DNA of 64,000 nucleotides, taken from contig NZXG01000015.1 of assembly GCA_002701845.1 (NCBI GenBank), positions 1 through 64,000 on the forward strand, in the 5' to 3' direction. Below are positions 1 through 7,718 of this stretch, in pieces. Position 1 is the stretch's first letter. The number at the start of each line of letters is the position of its first letter. The position numbers and the translations under genes are program-made. Under the pieces are notes generated by a model. It did not search any database. It worked only from the letters and a program-made list of their open reading frames with translations, and was not told where the DNA came from. Source of the stretch: Pseudomonadales bacterium (lineage in GTDB: Bacteria; Pseudomonadota; Gammaproteobacteria; Pseudomonadales; Ketobacteraceae).

Positions 1-33
1 TCGCACAATGAAAAGTGCCGCCCCGGCGTTTAA
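1..33 (+). CDS. 3' end of a cassette gene (partial)
   Basis: Frame 1 is open from the window edge to a TAA at 31-33, which lies inside the R'' box of the first attC. Two other cassette genes here (ending 2305 and 3179) also stop inside R'', which makes this reading likely. Only ten codons are visible, so nothing can be said of the product. Confidence 0.35.
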   Translation, partial: SHNEKCRPGV

Positions 34-130
34 CAAGGCGCAGCAGCGGGACGTCTGGCTACGCGGCTCAATTGTGTTTGATAACACAATTGCTCCACTA
101 CGCCAAACGCCCCTGTGCTTAGTGTTATGC
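28..130 (+). other. attC: attC site 1
   Basis: R'' GTTTAAC at 28-34 and R' GTTATGC at 124-130. The arms between them pair imperfectly, with blocks such as GGCGC, GGG, TGG and TACGC on the left matched on the right, and the core CAATTGTG...CACAATTG makes the tip. The right end (CCCCTGTG...GTTATG) resembles that of attC site 3, so these two sites form one subtype. Confidence 0.88.
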
Positions 131-289
131 GAGTGGAGAGATCGCTCACTACATATTCATGCAACGACAAACGATCAAAATATGATCAGGGAGTCATCGA
201 TGACAATTAGATAATTACATCTTTTGTTGAAATGAAAATGCCCAGCATATAACTTTGTTTTTTCCTAATTAAACTTTGGGGGATTTAGG

Positions 290-1645
290 ATGAGCACAAA
301 AAAAGTTGTATACGTTATTTTGATGTTACTTTCTTTAAACACTTCACGAATTGCAATTGCAGCTCCAGATGCAGCAGGCGCTGTTCTCTTAACTGGTGCG
401 ATTAGCGGTATAATTAGTGATCTTAAACAGGCGGTATCTGATGTAATTGCAAACATGGATGACGCGGTTAGCAGAAATTTATTCGAGGGGCGGCAAGCTG
501 GACTACTGCTAATAGATCAGATAGACATCGTTGGGCAAAACTTAATCGGGAAAACATTCGAAGAACTGAATGAATCAGAAAAAAGGCTTTTCGAAGACTT
601 GAACGTATCCATACATAAGCTCCAAGAAACCGAAAAGGTTGCAGCCGAGGATATAAAGAAAGTTGTGAGAGAGTCTGGAAATGCTCTCTCGGTTTTACCA
701 TTTGCTGATAAGACTCCTCTCGTAACAGAGTATAAACCTTCATTCATTAAATCTGGAGGAAGCCCCAATTCTGATTTTATAAAAATAAAGGCTATGGGAA
801 TATTGCTTGGGACGGGTGAACCAAAACTCAAAATATCTGGCACTACTTGTGACGCAGCAGGAAAAAGTGAAAGTGAGCTTGTATTCAATTGTCCGAAAAA
901 TATATTTCAAGCAGAAAGTCGCATAGATGCAATATATGGTGATTTGACAGTTTATCAGAACACAGGTTTTTTGGAGGGCATTAAGCGCTTTCTGGGGTTT
1001 GGAAAAGAGTTAGAAGAAAAGGCGTATAAAGTGCCACTGTATGTAATACCTTCTCAGCTTGGCACGTACAGCTTTTCAATGTTTAGAGAAGAGAAGGTGA
1101 TTGAGCGTAGAAGTCGATCTCAAGGTTTTGAGCACACAAATGATCATTGCCAAGGTGGCCGTGACAAGACGTTTCCATTTGCTCCTCAAACCGGGTGGAT
1201 GATAGATACGCCAACTGTAAAAGCTAACTGTGATTCCAGAAAAAGCAGTTCTTGTAATGGGCTTCGCAATGTTACTGCTAACGGTTTTGGCTATAACTGC
1301 ACGATCAGAAATAATGGTGAATGCGTAAAAGCTTTTGGAAAGGTTGTTTCTTATGATGGTAGAGGTCAATGTAAAGGAACTGCAACATGGACAGATTTTC
1401 GGGAGTTGTCGCAAAGGGTCCAACACAACGCTGTAGGTGGATCAATAGTGTGGGGCAAAGATGTTTCGATTCCTTTATTGGAAAATGTAGATGCCGTTCG
1501 ACTTACAGTTGAAACCATAAACGGTAATGTTATTGTTTTGACTCAGGCAAGTAGCGATCCAATGGATTGGTTTGAGCTCGAGACTGATTACGAAGCACGA
1601 ACAGTAATAATAAAGCCAAAATCTCTCGAAAGCGCATTAGACTAA
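290..1645 (+). CDS. Cassette-encoded secreted protein, unknown family
   Basis: A 451-residue product. The N-terminus has a basic start (STKKV), a hydrophobic stretch at about 6-24 and an A-A-P junction near 26, so it is likely a Sec signal peptide with export from the cytoplasm. A glycine/alanine-rich hydrophobic stretch follows at about 28-45, then a charged, possibly helical region to about 130. The central part (about 185-355) has several cysteines (e.g. TTCDAAG, VFNCPKN, DHCQGG, ANCDSRKSSSCNG, YNCT, GECVK, GQCKG), suggesting a disulfide-bonded exported domain. ATG 290 follows a GGGGGATTTAGG ribosome site. It lies between attC 1 and attC 2, with about 160 bases of upstream cassette sequence that could hold a promoter. 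I do not recognise the family. Confidence 0.8.
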   Translation: MSTKKVVYVILMLLSLNTSRIAIAAPDAAGAVLLTGAISGIISDLKQAVSDVIANMDDAVSRNLFEGRQAGLLLIDQIDIVGQNLIGKTFEELNESEKRLFEDLNVSIHKLQETEKVAAEDIKKVVRESGNALSVLPFADKTPLVTEYKPSFIKSGGSPNSDFIKIKAMGILLGTGEPKLKISGTTCDAAGKSESELVFNCPKNIFQAESRIDAIYGDLTVYQNTGFLEGIKRFLGFGKELEEKAYKVPLYVIPSQLGTYSFSMFREEKVIERRSRSQGFEHTNDHCQGGRDKTFPFAPQTGWMIDTPTVKANCDSRKSSSCNGLRNVTANGFGYNCTIRNNGECVKAFGKVVSYDGRGQCKGTATWTDFRELSQRVQHNAVGGSIVWGKDVSIPLLENVDAVRLTVETINGNVIVLTQASSDPMDWFELETDYEARTVIIKPKSLESALD

Positions 1646-1707
1646 TCGAAAAGGAAATAAAATCGGAAGTTAACTTACAATTAATTATTGTATCGAGCAT
1701 GTTTATC

Positions 1708-1767
1708 GCATAACAAAGCGGTGCAGTGGAGCCAGTTACACTGGCCCACTGCACCGCGGCGTTATGA
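1708..1767 (+). other. attC: attC site 2 (short)
   Basis: R'' GCATAAC at 1708-1714 and R' GTTATGA at 1761-1767. At 60 bases it is the shortest site here, with an almost perfect stem (GGTGCAGTG/CACTGCACC) and a small tip around GCCAGTTACACTGGC. It shares the block GTGGAGCCAGTTAC with attC site 4. Confidence 0.92.
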
Positions 1768-1789
1768 CAGCCAAGTATGGAGCCAGTAG

Positions 1790-2305
1790 ATGTCGTTCGA
1801 GATGAAAAGAGATGTGTTAATTCATTTCAATGAAGCTACAAATGAAGTTGTAATTTTTAACGTAGCTTCTTCCGAAACAAGCAATATTCGAGAGCAGGAA
1901 TTCCCCGCCAGCAGATTCAAAATAGATTGGCTTAAATCAAAAGATCCCGACGAGGCTGAAAAGCTTATTGGATCAATGGTGTTTAGTACAATTGATACAT
2001 TTTCGGATAAACAAATAAAAATACGAGACTACAAGCACCTTATTGAAGTTGAGAATGAGCAATCTATTGCTGAATTAGAAATTGAAGCAAGTAGTGGGTC
2101 AGATGAAGCCAAGTATCATCTTGCTATAATGTATCATTCCGATGCAATATTGCATTCAGATAGAACGAAACTAGAACGCGCAGAAGTTTTACTAAAAGAA
2201 TCTGCTTCTCTCGGATATCCAGATGCTATTGAATTCCTAGAGAATGATTGGCTAACTTTAAAAAATGCAGCTATCCGTCGTATTGGTAAAAATGCAAAGT
2301 CATAA
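1790..2305 (+). CDS. Cassette protein with Sel1-like repeat
   Basis: A 171-residue, acidic, apparently cytoplasmic product without signal peptide. The N-terminal half (1-100) is unrecognised. Residues about 102-158 contain two short alpha-helical units with the Sel1/TPR-like pattern A-x-Y-x-L-A-x-M-Y followed by A-E-x-L-L-K-E-S-A-S-L-G-Y-P-D-A, so a protein-interaction role is likely. The track start is 1790; an ATG at 1802 (MKRDVL) is an alternative start. The stop TAA (2303-2305) lies inside the R'' box of attC 3, so the whole cassette is about 0.65 kb. The partner and function are unknown. Confidence 0.8.
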   Translation: MSFEMKRDVLIHFNEATNEVVIFNVASSETSNIREQEFPASRFKIDWLKSKDPDEAEKLIGSMVFSTIDTFSDKQIKIRDYKHLIEVENEQSIAELEIEASSGSDEAKYHLAIMYHSDAILHSDRTKLERAEVLLKESASLGYPDAIEFLENDWLTLKNAAIRRIGKNAKS

Positions 2306-2431
2306 CAAGCCGCATCAATCGCTCCCTGCGGTCGCTGGGACAGATAAAGCTACGCAAATTTTTGGCATGGCTACGCCATTTTACGCCAAAAATCTGCTCC
2401 ACTTTAGCTGCCCCTGTGCGGAGCGTTATGT
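2300..2431 (+). other. attC: attC site 3 (long)
   Basis: R'' TCATAAC at 2300-2306 and R' GTTATGT at 2425-2431, 132 bases. The arms form an extended imperfect hairpin with an inner inverted repeat (TTTTTGGCATGGC...GCCATTTTACGCCAAAAA). Its right end (GCCCCTGTGCGGAGCGTTATG) resembles attC site 1. Confidence 0.88.
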
Positions 2432-2450
2432 CGGCGAGTGAAATCCTGCT

Positions 2451-3179
2451 ATGAAAGATGAAGAATATAGAGAACTTGAAGTAAGAATTCGTGATTATAT
2501 GCGCGAACATCTGAACCAGCATTATTCCAACTTGAAGAATCCAGTTCGAAGTACAATCATCGATAGGACAAATGCATTAAGCTATAGGTCGGCCGCCGTT
2601 CAGTGGAATTTTAATAAGCTAAAAGATACTGCTAAAAATGCCGTAAGCTTTATTTTTAGTCAGGATCGATCTGAGATACAGTCCAATACTATCAATCATC
2701 TATTTCCGCTTTCATTTTGCTTTGACGATATAGTGTTTAACCTCTTGTCTTTGGTTGACTATACGGCAATGCTAATGATCTCAATTATTAGTGCTAATCG
2801 TTCCATGTCTATGAAATGGAATAATCTGCGTAAGAAGCTTAAAGACGATAATCTTGGTTTTCCTGATACTGCTGAGCTTGTAATAAAAACACATGATGCT
2901 TGGGTAAACAAATTATCTGAATATAGAGCCGGGGTATATCACAACAATAACCAATACGTCGTAGCCGAGCATTGGAGCGATTACCTTAAAGGAACTGAAA
3001 ATATTGCATTCTATCTTCCTGATGTGGCTGTTAAGCAACTACCTTTGTTTGAGCGAAATGATAAGATCGATATGATTTCGGGTGCAGAGGCTCTTATAGA
3101 TGAAACATTTTCTATAATTGAGCAAATACTAAAGCTGTGTTATTCAGAAAAGCCAGCGTCAAATATTTTCATGACATAA
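2451..3179 (+). CDS. Cassette protein, unknown; possible HEPN-like fold
   Basis: A 242-residue product, predicted soluble and mostly helical, with no signal peptide. A hydrophobic helix lies near 98-115 (VDYTAMLMISIISAN). The sequence REYRAGVYHNNN-like segment around residue 160 contains R-x4-H, the short motif seen in HEPN-domain RNases and related helical proteins, placed after a W-V-x-K-L helix. That similarity is weak and is inference only. ATG 2451 sits about 20 bases after attC 3, and the stop overlaps R'' of attC 4, a normal cassette layout. If it is HEPN, an RNA-targeting toxin or defence role would be expected; no antitoxin-like partner is seen in the cassette. Confidence 0.75.
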   Translation: MKDEEYRELEVRIRDYMREHLNQHYSNLKNPVRSTIIDRTNALSYRSAAVQWNFNKLKDTAKNAVSFIFSQDRSEIQSNTINHLFPLSFCFDDIVFNLLSLVDYTAMLMISIISANRSMSMKWNNLRKKLKDDNLGFPDTAELVIKTHDAWVNKLSEYRAGVYHNNNQYVVAEHWSDYLKGTENIAFYLPDVAVKQLPLFERNDKIDMISGAEALIDETFSIIEQILKLCYSEKPASNIFMT

Positions 3180-3288
3180 CAAATTGCTGCACGTGGAGCC
3201 AGTTACGCCGCACTACCATGTGGCTCGCTTTGCTCACTCTACCACATGACAGCACGTCGCAACTGGCCCAGTGAGCAAGGCGTTATAC
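3174..3288 (+). other. attC: attC site 4
   Basis: R'' ACATAAC at 3174-3180 and R' GTTATAC at 3282-3288, 115 bases. The outer arms pair GCTGCACGTGGAGCCAGTT with AACTGGCCCAGTGAGC, and the inner part holds a CATGTGG...CCACATG hairpin. It is related to attC site 2. Confidence 0.88.
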
Positions 3289-3317
3289 CCCATTAACCCT
3301 CAAGAAGGATCGAATAT

Positions 3318-3566
3318 AAAAAGTTAAAATCAGCGGCTATCGTTGGAACCTTTGGAATTGGGGTGGTTCTTACAAACACGGCGAGCGCATTCGAGGATTT
3401 AGGCAAAGACTGTAAAGCCTATGCAAGAGCTGTTTTTGCAGTTGCGGAAGTGTCCATGCACCGGGGTGAGGCACAAGCCACGATGAATCAATGCACTGGA
3501 TTTCCAGATCAAGAGAATAATCAACCAAACAGGTGGTTAAAGAAAGATGACATACTCATCAGGTAG
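3318..3566 (+). pseudogene. Small exported cassette protein that has lost its ATG
   Basis: The frame is open from 3297 and reads KKLKSAAIVG... from 3318, a typical signal peptide (basic start, hydrophobic core, T-A-S-A-F cleavage region) followed by a short mature part of about 60 residues with two cysteines. A ribosome site (AAGAAGGA, 3302-3309) is correctly placed, but where the start should be the sequence is AT-AAAAAG. Restoring one G after 3317 gives ATG AAA AAG in frame, so a one-base deletion has removed the start codon. The first standard in-frame start left is GTG 3363, inside the signal peptide. The 3' end overlaps the next gene by 20 bases. Function unknown; a sequencing error is the main alternative. 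Confidence 0.6.
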
Positions 3567-4374
3567 TTTAATTAATCAAAAAAAATGGATCTTACTTTTT
3601 CATTTTATTATTGGTGCAATAATAGGCGTGCTTCTATTACATCCGTTGACGACAATGGTATTCTGGTACGAATACAAGGGCTTAATCGAATTTCCGGGTA
3701 ACAGCCCGATAGAGTTTTTGATTCAGCGTTTAATTACTGAATTCAAGTTTGAATTAATGCCTATGAGCTTTGTGTTTGCACTGCTTGGCGGTATTGTTGG
3801 TCTATTGTTCGGTCTGTACCATATAAGACTGTCTGGCCAAAAAAATCTTGTCCGCTATCTGGAACACGAGCTTGCTGAAGAATTACCCTTATTGATTGCC
3901 AGAGGCGAAAGTGAGCATCTTGAATTCAAATCCACGTATCGTTGGGATGTAAGACAACAGCGAACGAATCGCGCACTTGAGTCGATTGTCATCAAAACCA
4001 TCGCCGGTTTTTTAAATCGCGAAGGCGGTACACTGCTAATCGGTGTTGAGGACAACGGCAATATCATTGGAATCGACTCTGACTTCCAGACATTGAAACA
4101 CAAAAATAGAGACGGCTTCGAACGCGCACTGATGGATACGGTTAAAACCAGTCTAGGAGGAAACGCTTGCGCATTACTTCATTGCCGGTTCCACGATATT
4201 GAAAATAAAACCATCTGCCGCGTCATTGTCGAGAGCGCTGTTGAACCTGTTTATTATCATGAGGACAGCGTAGCACGGCTTATGGTACGCACAGGTAATA
4301 GTACACGAGAGCTGGATGCGCGGGAAGCACATGCCTATCTTTCCAGTCGAACAACAAAATCTTTTTCTTTATAG
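3547..4374 (+). CDS. Membrane-anchored AlbA_2 (Schlafen-type) domain protein
   Basis: A 275-residue product. Two transmembrane segments lie at about 13-34 and 75-96, and a cytoplasmic AlbA_2 (divergent AAA_4) domain fills about 115-265. Seen motifs are S-E-H-L-E-F-K-S near 118, the helix leading to A-G-F-L-N-R-E-G-G-T-L-L-I-G-V-E-D-N-G and I-x-G-I-D near 155-180, and a C-terminal V-R-x-G-N-S-T-R-E-L. AlbA_2 domains are known from Schlafen-related and regulatory proteins and probably bind nucleic acid; the target here is unknown. The membrane anchor is the unusual part. The gene lies between a broken small ORF and the CDF exporter in one cassette, 7 bases upstream of the latter, suggesting co-transcription and perhaps a role in its control (inference). 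Confidence 0.85.
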   Translation: MTYSSGSLINQKKWILLFHFIIGAIIGVLLLHPLTTMVFWYEYKGLIEFPGNSPIEFLIQRLITEFKFELMPMSFVFALLGGIVGLLFGLYHIRLSGQKNLVRYLEHELAEELPLLIARGESEHLEFKSTYRWDVRQQRTNRALESIVIKTIAGFLNREGGTLLIGVEDNGNIIGIDSDFQTLKHKNRDGFERALMDTVKTSLGGNACALLHCRFHDIENKTICRVIVESAVEPVYYHEDSVARLMVRTGNSTRELDAREAHAYLSSRTTKSFSL

Positions 4375-4381
4375 GTACACA

Positions 4382-5269
4382 ATGAATACGCATTCGCATA
4401 ACCACGACACTGAATCAATAGGTGATCGCCGCCTGGGGTTCGCCATCGCTATCAATATGCTCTTGACATTAGCACAGGTCGTCGGTGGTATTCTATCGGG
4501 CAGCCTTTCACTTATTGCTGATGCGCTGCATAATTTCAGTGATGCCGCCTCACTGCTCATTGCCTGGGTCGCCAGAAAGATCGGGCGTCAACCGGCGGAT
4601 CATTTCAGAACCTTTGGTTATAAACGCGCTGAAGTTATCGCCACATTGATTAATTTAGTCACGCTTGTCCTGGTTGGGCTGTACCTGGCCTATGAAGCGC
4701 TATGGCGAATCTATGAACCACAGATTATTGAAGGCTGGATGGTTGTGATTGTGGCGGCGATAGCACTTGTGATTGATCTGGCAACCGCGTTTCTTACCTT
4801 CACCATGTCTAAGCACAGTATGAATATCCGTGCCGCTTTTTTGCACAATGTATCGGATGCACTGGCTTCACTGGGTGTTATTGTTGCCGGCACACTGATC
4901 CTTCTTTATGAGTGGTACTGGAGTGACACCTTAATAACATTATTGATAGCCGCGTATGTTTTGTACCAGGCAGCCACGATGTTACCAAAAACCATTCATA
5001 TCCTGATGCAGGGAACACCGGAGGGCATTGTTATTGATGATGTCATCACAGCCATGCAGCAGGTAACAAATGTTATCAATGTTCATCACGTACATATCTG
5101 GCAACTTGACGAGCATCAGAATGCATTAGAAGCTCATGTTCTACTTTCTGATTATTCACAACTGGATAAAGTGAAGGGTGAATTAAAAACAGCGCTTGCA
5201 CAAAAATTCTCCATCGGGCATTCAACACTCGAGTTTGAGATTAAAGAATGCAAATATGATCAGTGTTAA
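4382..5269 (+). CDS. Cation diffusion facilitator (zinc/cadmium exporter)
   Basis: A 295-residue inner-membrane protein of the CDF family (CzcD/ZitB type), which exports Zn2+ and similar ions in exchange for protons. It has a His-rich N-terminus (HSHNHD), six predicted transmembrane helices, and both metal-site signatures: H-N-F-S-D at 50-54 in helix 2 and H-N-V-S-D at 155-159 in helix 5. A cytoplasmic C-terminal domain (about 215-290) follows, with V-H-H-V-H-I-W. I chose ATG 4382, giving a normal family length, over an upstream in-frame start within the AlbA_2 gene. It is the last gene before attC 5, so a complete metal-resistance exporter travels in a cassette. About 180 bases of AT-rich spacer separate it from attC 5. 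Confidence 0.93.
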   Translation: MNTHSHNHDTESIGDRRLGFAIAINMLLTLAQVVGGILSGSLSLIADALHNFSDAASLLIAWVARKIGRQPADHFRTFGYKRAEVIATLINLVTLVLVGLYLAYEALWRIYEPQIIEGWMVVIVAAIALVIDLATAFLTFTMSKHSMNIRAAFLHNVSDALASLGVIVAGTLILLYEWYWSDTLITLLIAAYVLYQAATMLPKTIHILMQGTPEGIVIDDVITAMQQVTNVINVHHVHIWQLDEHQNALEAHVLLSDYSQLDKVKGELKTALAQKFSIGHSTLEFEIKECKYDQC

Positions 5270-5448
5270 CTTTTTTATATCGAAGCAAGTTTTAAATGAG
5301 TAATTGTGGAAGTGAAGAGTCTGTAATCATTCTTCATGACAGATTGCGTTATGTTCTAGGCATCGTATTTTAATGGCCAATTGTTATCTGATTATAAGAA
5401 ACAAAAACGTCAGCAGCTCTTAAGGCTGTGATTGCAAAGAAGGACAAG

Positions 5449-5535
5449 GCATAACAAGGCGCTGCACTCGGACAAAATAAAGCTGCGCCGCTTCGCTTTG
5501 CATCTTTATTTTTCCGGTGAGCTTGGTCGTTATAG
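5449..5535 (+). other. attC: attC site 5 (last in array)
   Basis: R'' GCATAAC at 5449-5455 and R' GTTATAG at 5529-5535, 87 bases. The arms pair AAGGCGCTGCACTCGGA with TCCGGTGAGCTTGG, and the inner part pairs AAAATAAAGCTGCG with GCATCTTTATTTTT. It is the most distal recognisable attC. Confidence 0.88.
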
Positions 5536-5548
5536 GTAATCGAGAGAT

Positions 5549-5809
5549 ATGGAAGAATTCGAAGAACCACAATTTATGGCTGTTGACTCAAACAGTGATG
5601 AATACCAACGAACAATTGATATGGCCCAAGAAACACTGGGACAGTTTAAAGCAGGTTTAGAGCTTCTATCTGATGATGACTATGCCTGTGTAAAGTTTTT
5701 CATTCCAGAAAGTCCCGAGTCTGAAGAAGGCGCGTACGGGAAGTTTCCAAGCATTAAAGCTCTGGTCGGTTCCGTGGTACCAACATGGCTTATCCAAAGC
5801 GTCCGATAA
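5549..5809 (+). pseudogene. Truncated DUF2314-like cassette protein
   Basis: ATG 5549 starts 13 bases after attC 5, where a new cassette gene is expected. Residues about 10-60 resemble the N-terminal half of DUF2314-type proteins (pattern D-x-x-x-x-x-T-I-x-x-A-Q-x-T-L-x-x-F then a-x-V-K-F-F). After about residue 60 (near base 5730) the similarity stops and the frame runs antisense to a SEC-C ORF, so the last 25 codons are probably out of context. No attC follows. Most likely a cassette cut at its 3' end by a deletion or insertion. The family assignment is by eye and only moderately sure. Confidence 0.5.
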
Positions 5810-5914
5810 CTCAGATGAAATTATGGCCTCGTCCTTCGTGAGTTGATTCAAACAACACTTTTTGTATTTCTTGCCACTTCCGCAAGGGCATGGTTCGTTT
5901 CTATTACTGCCCAA
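5666..5914 (-). pseudogene. SEC-C motif protein, truncated at its C-terminus
   Basis: The product starts M-G-S-N-R-N-E-P-C-P-C-G-S-G-K-K-Y-K-K-C-C, the zinc-binding SEC-C motif (C-P-C-G-S-G...C-C) at its usual N-terminal place in small metal-binding proteins. The start is TTG 5914, just where an ATG would be expected, with a GAGAGG ribosome site 4 bases upstream. Residues 44-58 (C-W-Y-H-G-T-D-Q-S-F-N-A-W) look like the first strand of the Y-H-G-T ADP-ribosyltransferase-like families, but that domain would need over 100 further residues. From about base 5740 the frame runs antisense to the DUF2314-like ORF, so the gene appears cut. It lies 14 bases after the receiver ORF. Confidence 0.55.
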
Positions 5915-5928
5915 GACTACCTCTCAAA

Positions 5929-6423
5929 TTAACTCACAGATCTTAATGAGATTGCCCGAATCATATTTCTAATATCAGTAGACGTTATCCCCTTGCTCAT
6001 TACCTTGTCTGCCATAGACAACATTTCGCGCTTTACTGTCTCAGGGATGTTCGCGTCAGCAGTTATCACAATCTTGGTAGCCTCTTTGCATTCGTGTTCG
6101 TTGTCGCGAAGAAAACGAAGAAACTGCAATCCATCCATACCAGGCATATGGTAGTCGATCAAAAGCAGGTCGAATTCAAAATCCTCGACATGCCTTATCG
6201 CATCGGATGAGCTTGAGCAAAAGGTGACTTGAACATCTTTTCTCCGAAGAAACTCCGGTGATAGAAGCTCTTCCATTTGGCTAAGATACTGTGCGTCGTT
6301 GTCAATCACTAATACTTTTAATCCATCTTCGACAACGTTATGCACATAGGATGAACTGAACCCTAAACCGTTACCTACGGACACAAACTTGATCCATACC
6401 TGATAGCTGTTGATTTGGAACAC
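5929..6423 (-). CDS. Response-regulator receiver domain protein, probably 5'-truncated
   Basis: A 164-residue frame. From about residue 32 it is a CheY-like receiver: acidic pair in V-L-V-I-D-N-D, phospho-acceptor Asp in [14 protein letters not shown], Thr in I-V-I-T-A, and Lys in V-M-S-K-G. No output domain follows. The 30 residues before it contain [12 protein letters not shown], which looks like the G2 box of a histidine-kinase ATPase domain, so this may be the tail of a hybrid kinase rather than a free regulator. The track start is GTG 6423; GTG codons nearer the receiver are possible. A divergent ORF overlaps its 5' end by 9 bases. Confidence 0.65.
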   Translation of the reverse strand: MFQINSYQVWIKFVSVGNGLGFSSSYVHNVVEDGLKVLVIDNDAQYLSQMEELLSPEFLRRKDVQVTFCSSSSDAIRHVEDFEFDLLLIDYHMPGMDGLQFLRFLRDNEHECKEATKIVITADANIPETVKREMLSMADKVMSKGITSTDIRNMIRAISLRSVS

Positions 6424-7413
6424 AGGTGCACGACCTGCGGCATTCTCTACCCAGTCACGCCTAGCCTTCCAGACATGAATTTTAAAGCGAAGTTAAGTGA
6501 ATATTTGAGTCCTATATTTTCTTTAGTAGATTTATATCTTTCTAACGGGTTTGGAAAGATGACATCGGGCGTATTTGATGTAGCCCGCTCAATGTCAGAT
6601 TTAAACTCAAAGTATTTACCTTCACTATTGGCGAAAACATTCCCAGGCCTAGATTCTTTTGATCATTTGATCTACCACACAGGAATTTCTCGGGTAGATT
6701 TTACGTTTGAAGAAATCGATCAGGAAAATATGTCTCAATCTTGGCAATGCAACAAACGCGAGTTCTTGCGAGAAGCTCGTACTACTCTCCGTCAAACCCT
6801 ACGAGAAATTACAGATCTAATTGCATATGAAATCAAAATTCGGGCTCCAGCGGGACATGCGTTGAAAGATGATTCTAGCAGCATGTATTTAGGGGAATGT
6901 CCATACTGTACTGCTTTTGGAATGTGGTACCAGCATTGGCATTACGCCATGCCAGTGAAGATTGGCGATTTTCAATTAGCTGACGCACCAAGCCATACCA
7001 AAACTATTCATGCAACTGGAGGTAAAATTGTAGAGCTTCCCGCAAATATCATAAATACATTATTCAGAAACGATCTCCTACATAGTTTTATTGAAATCAT
7101 GCATCAAGTTAAGGATATACTAGCCTTTTGCGACAAAAAAAGGCAGGCTGGTTTCAATCGCTGGAGTTATTCTCAAATGCCACTTAGACCAATAAAGCTT
7201 TATTCAGACTATCTCATATTCAGTACAGGTCGCAATAATGGATGTTTGGTGTATAAAGAGCCGGACATCATGGAGTTGCCAGTCATTGGCGACAACGCCC
7301 TTTGTGAGCCGGTTGATTCAATATATAGCTGTTACGAAAAACGGGGCGTTGACTATTTCATTAACAAGTTCAATGAACGCTACTTTCTTGAGAGACGTTC
7401 ACCTTTGATGTAG
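6415..7413 (+). CDS. Unrecognised protein with two CxxC pairs
   Basis: About 330 residues from TTG 6415; ATG 6475 (MNFKAK) gives 312. The frame is open upstream to 6367 with no ATG, so the true N-terminus may be missing. C-T-T-C at residue 4-7 and C-P-Y-C near 164 could together bind a metal. There is no signal peptide. Helical stretches with [11 protein letters not shown] and [12 protein letters not shown], and an aromatic segment M-W-Y-Q-H-W-H-Y-A, are seen. I do not recognise the family. It lies just beyond the integron array in AT-rich DNA, with no attC on either side, which suggests acquired DNA. Confidence 0.65.
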   Translation: MEHRCTTCGILYPVTPSLPDMNFKAKLSEYLSPIFSLVDLYLSNGFGKMTSGVFDVARSMSDLNSKYLPSLLAKTFPGLDSFDHLIYHTGISRVDFTFEEIDQENMSQSWQCNKREFLREARTTLRQTLREITDLIAYEIKIRAPAGHALKDDSSSMYLGECPYCTAFGMWYQHWHYAMPVKIGDFQLADAPSHTKTIHATGGKIVELPANIINTLFRNDLLHSFIEIMHQVKDILAFCDKKRQAGFNRWSYSQMPLRPIKLYSDYLIFSTGRNNGCLVYKEPDIMELPVIGDNALCEPVDSIYSCYEKRGVDYFINKFNERYFLERRSPLM

Positions 7414-7718
7414 TAATCATTGGTTCCTGTCCTTATTTCAAACAATTTTATGCATGATTATGCGCACTCTGCATAATTGGTCAATATGTAACCATGTTGC
7501 AAGATCAATCATTGGTTGAGAGGCCTCCCTCGGTTTCTTCAAACCTCCTGGCTACGGCTCGAACAGAGTTAGCGGACATTAACTTTACTTTATGTTATGT
7601 AAACTTGAAGCTCTGCGTACATTGATAGGGCGATGGAAAAAATTTACTAAATGTCTTGGAAGTAAAACACATAACCATATGTTTTTATTGGCTTTATAAC
7701 TCAGCCATCTTTACTATT
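7414..7718. other. Intergenic, AT-rich boundary with small repeats
   Basis: No ORF is convincing here. ATCATTGGTT occurs twice (about 7416 and 7507), 91 bases apart, and ATTATGC...GCATAAT forms a 7-base inverted repeat near 7457-7477. Near 7669-7682 a weak hairpin (ACATA acca TATGT) is followed by T's on +. This stretch marks the change from AT-rich accessory DNA to the GC-richer chromosome. Confidence 0.4.

Larger units (their letters stand above)
1..5535 (+). mobile_element. Integron gene-cassette array (integrase not in window)
   Basis: Five attC-like sites separate short, mostly unrecognised genes that all read on +, each gene lying 5' of an attC. Every site starts with an R'' box (RYYYAAC-like, e.g. 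GCATAAC) and ends with an R' box (GTTATGC-like) flanking an imperfect inverted repeat. This polarity puts attI and the integrase gene to the left, before base 1. The array is AT-rich compared with the genes after 7.7 kb, and several cassette ORFs end inside the R'' box, as is usual for cassettes. The last attC ends at 5535; cassette debris may reach about 5740. No integrase or attI is visible, so whether this is a sedentary chromosomal or a mobile integron cannot be told. Confidence 0.88.

Noticed and set aside
5266-5357. A possible sixth attC (GTTAAC near 5266 and GCGTTATG near 5346)
   Set aside because: The sequences inside the two boxes do not pair, so the hairpin needed for attC is missing.
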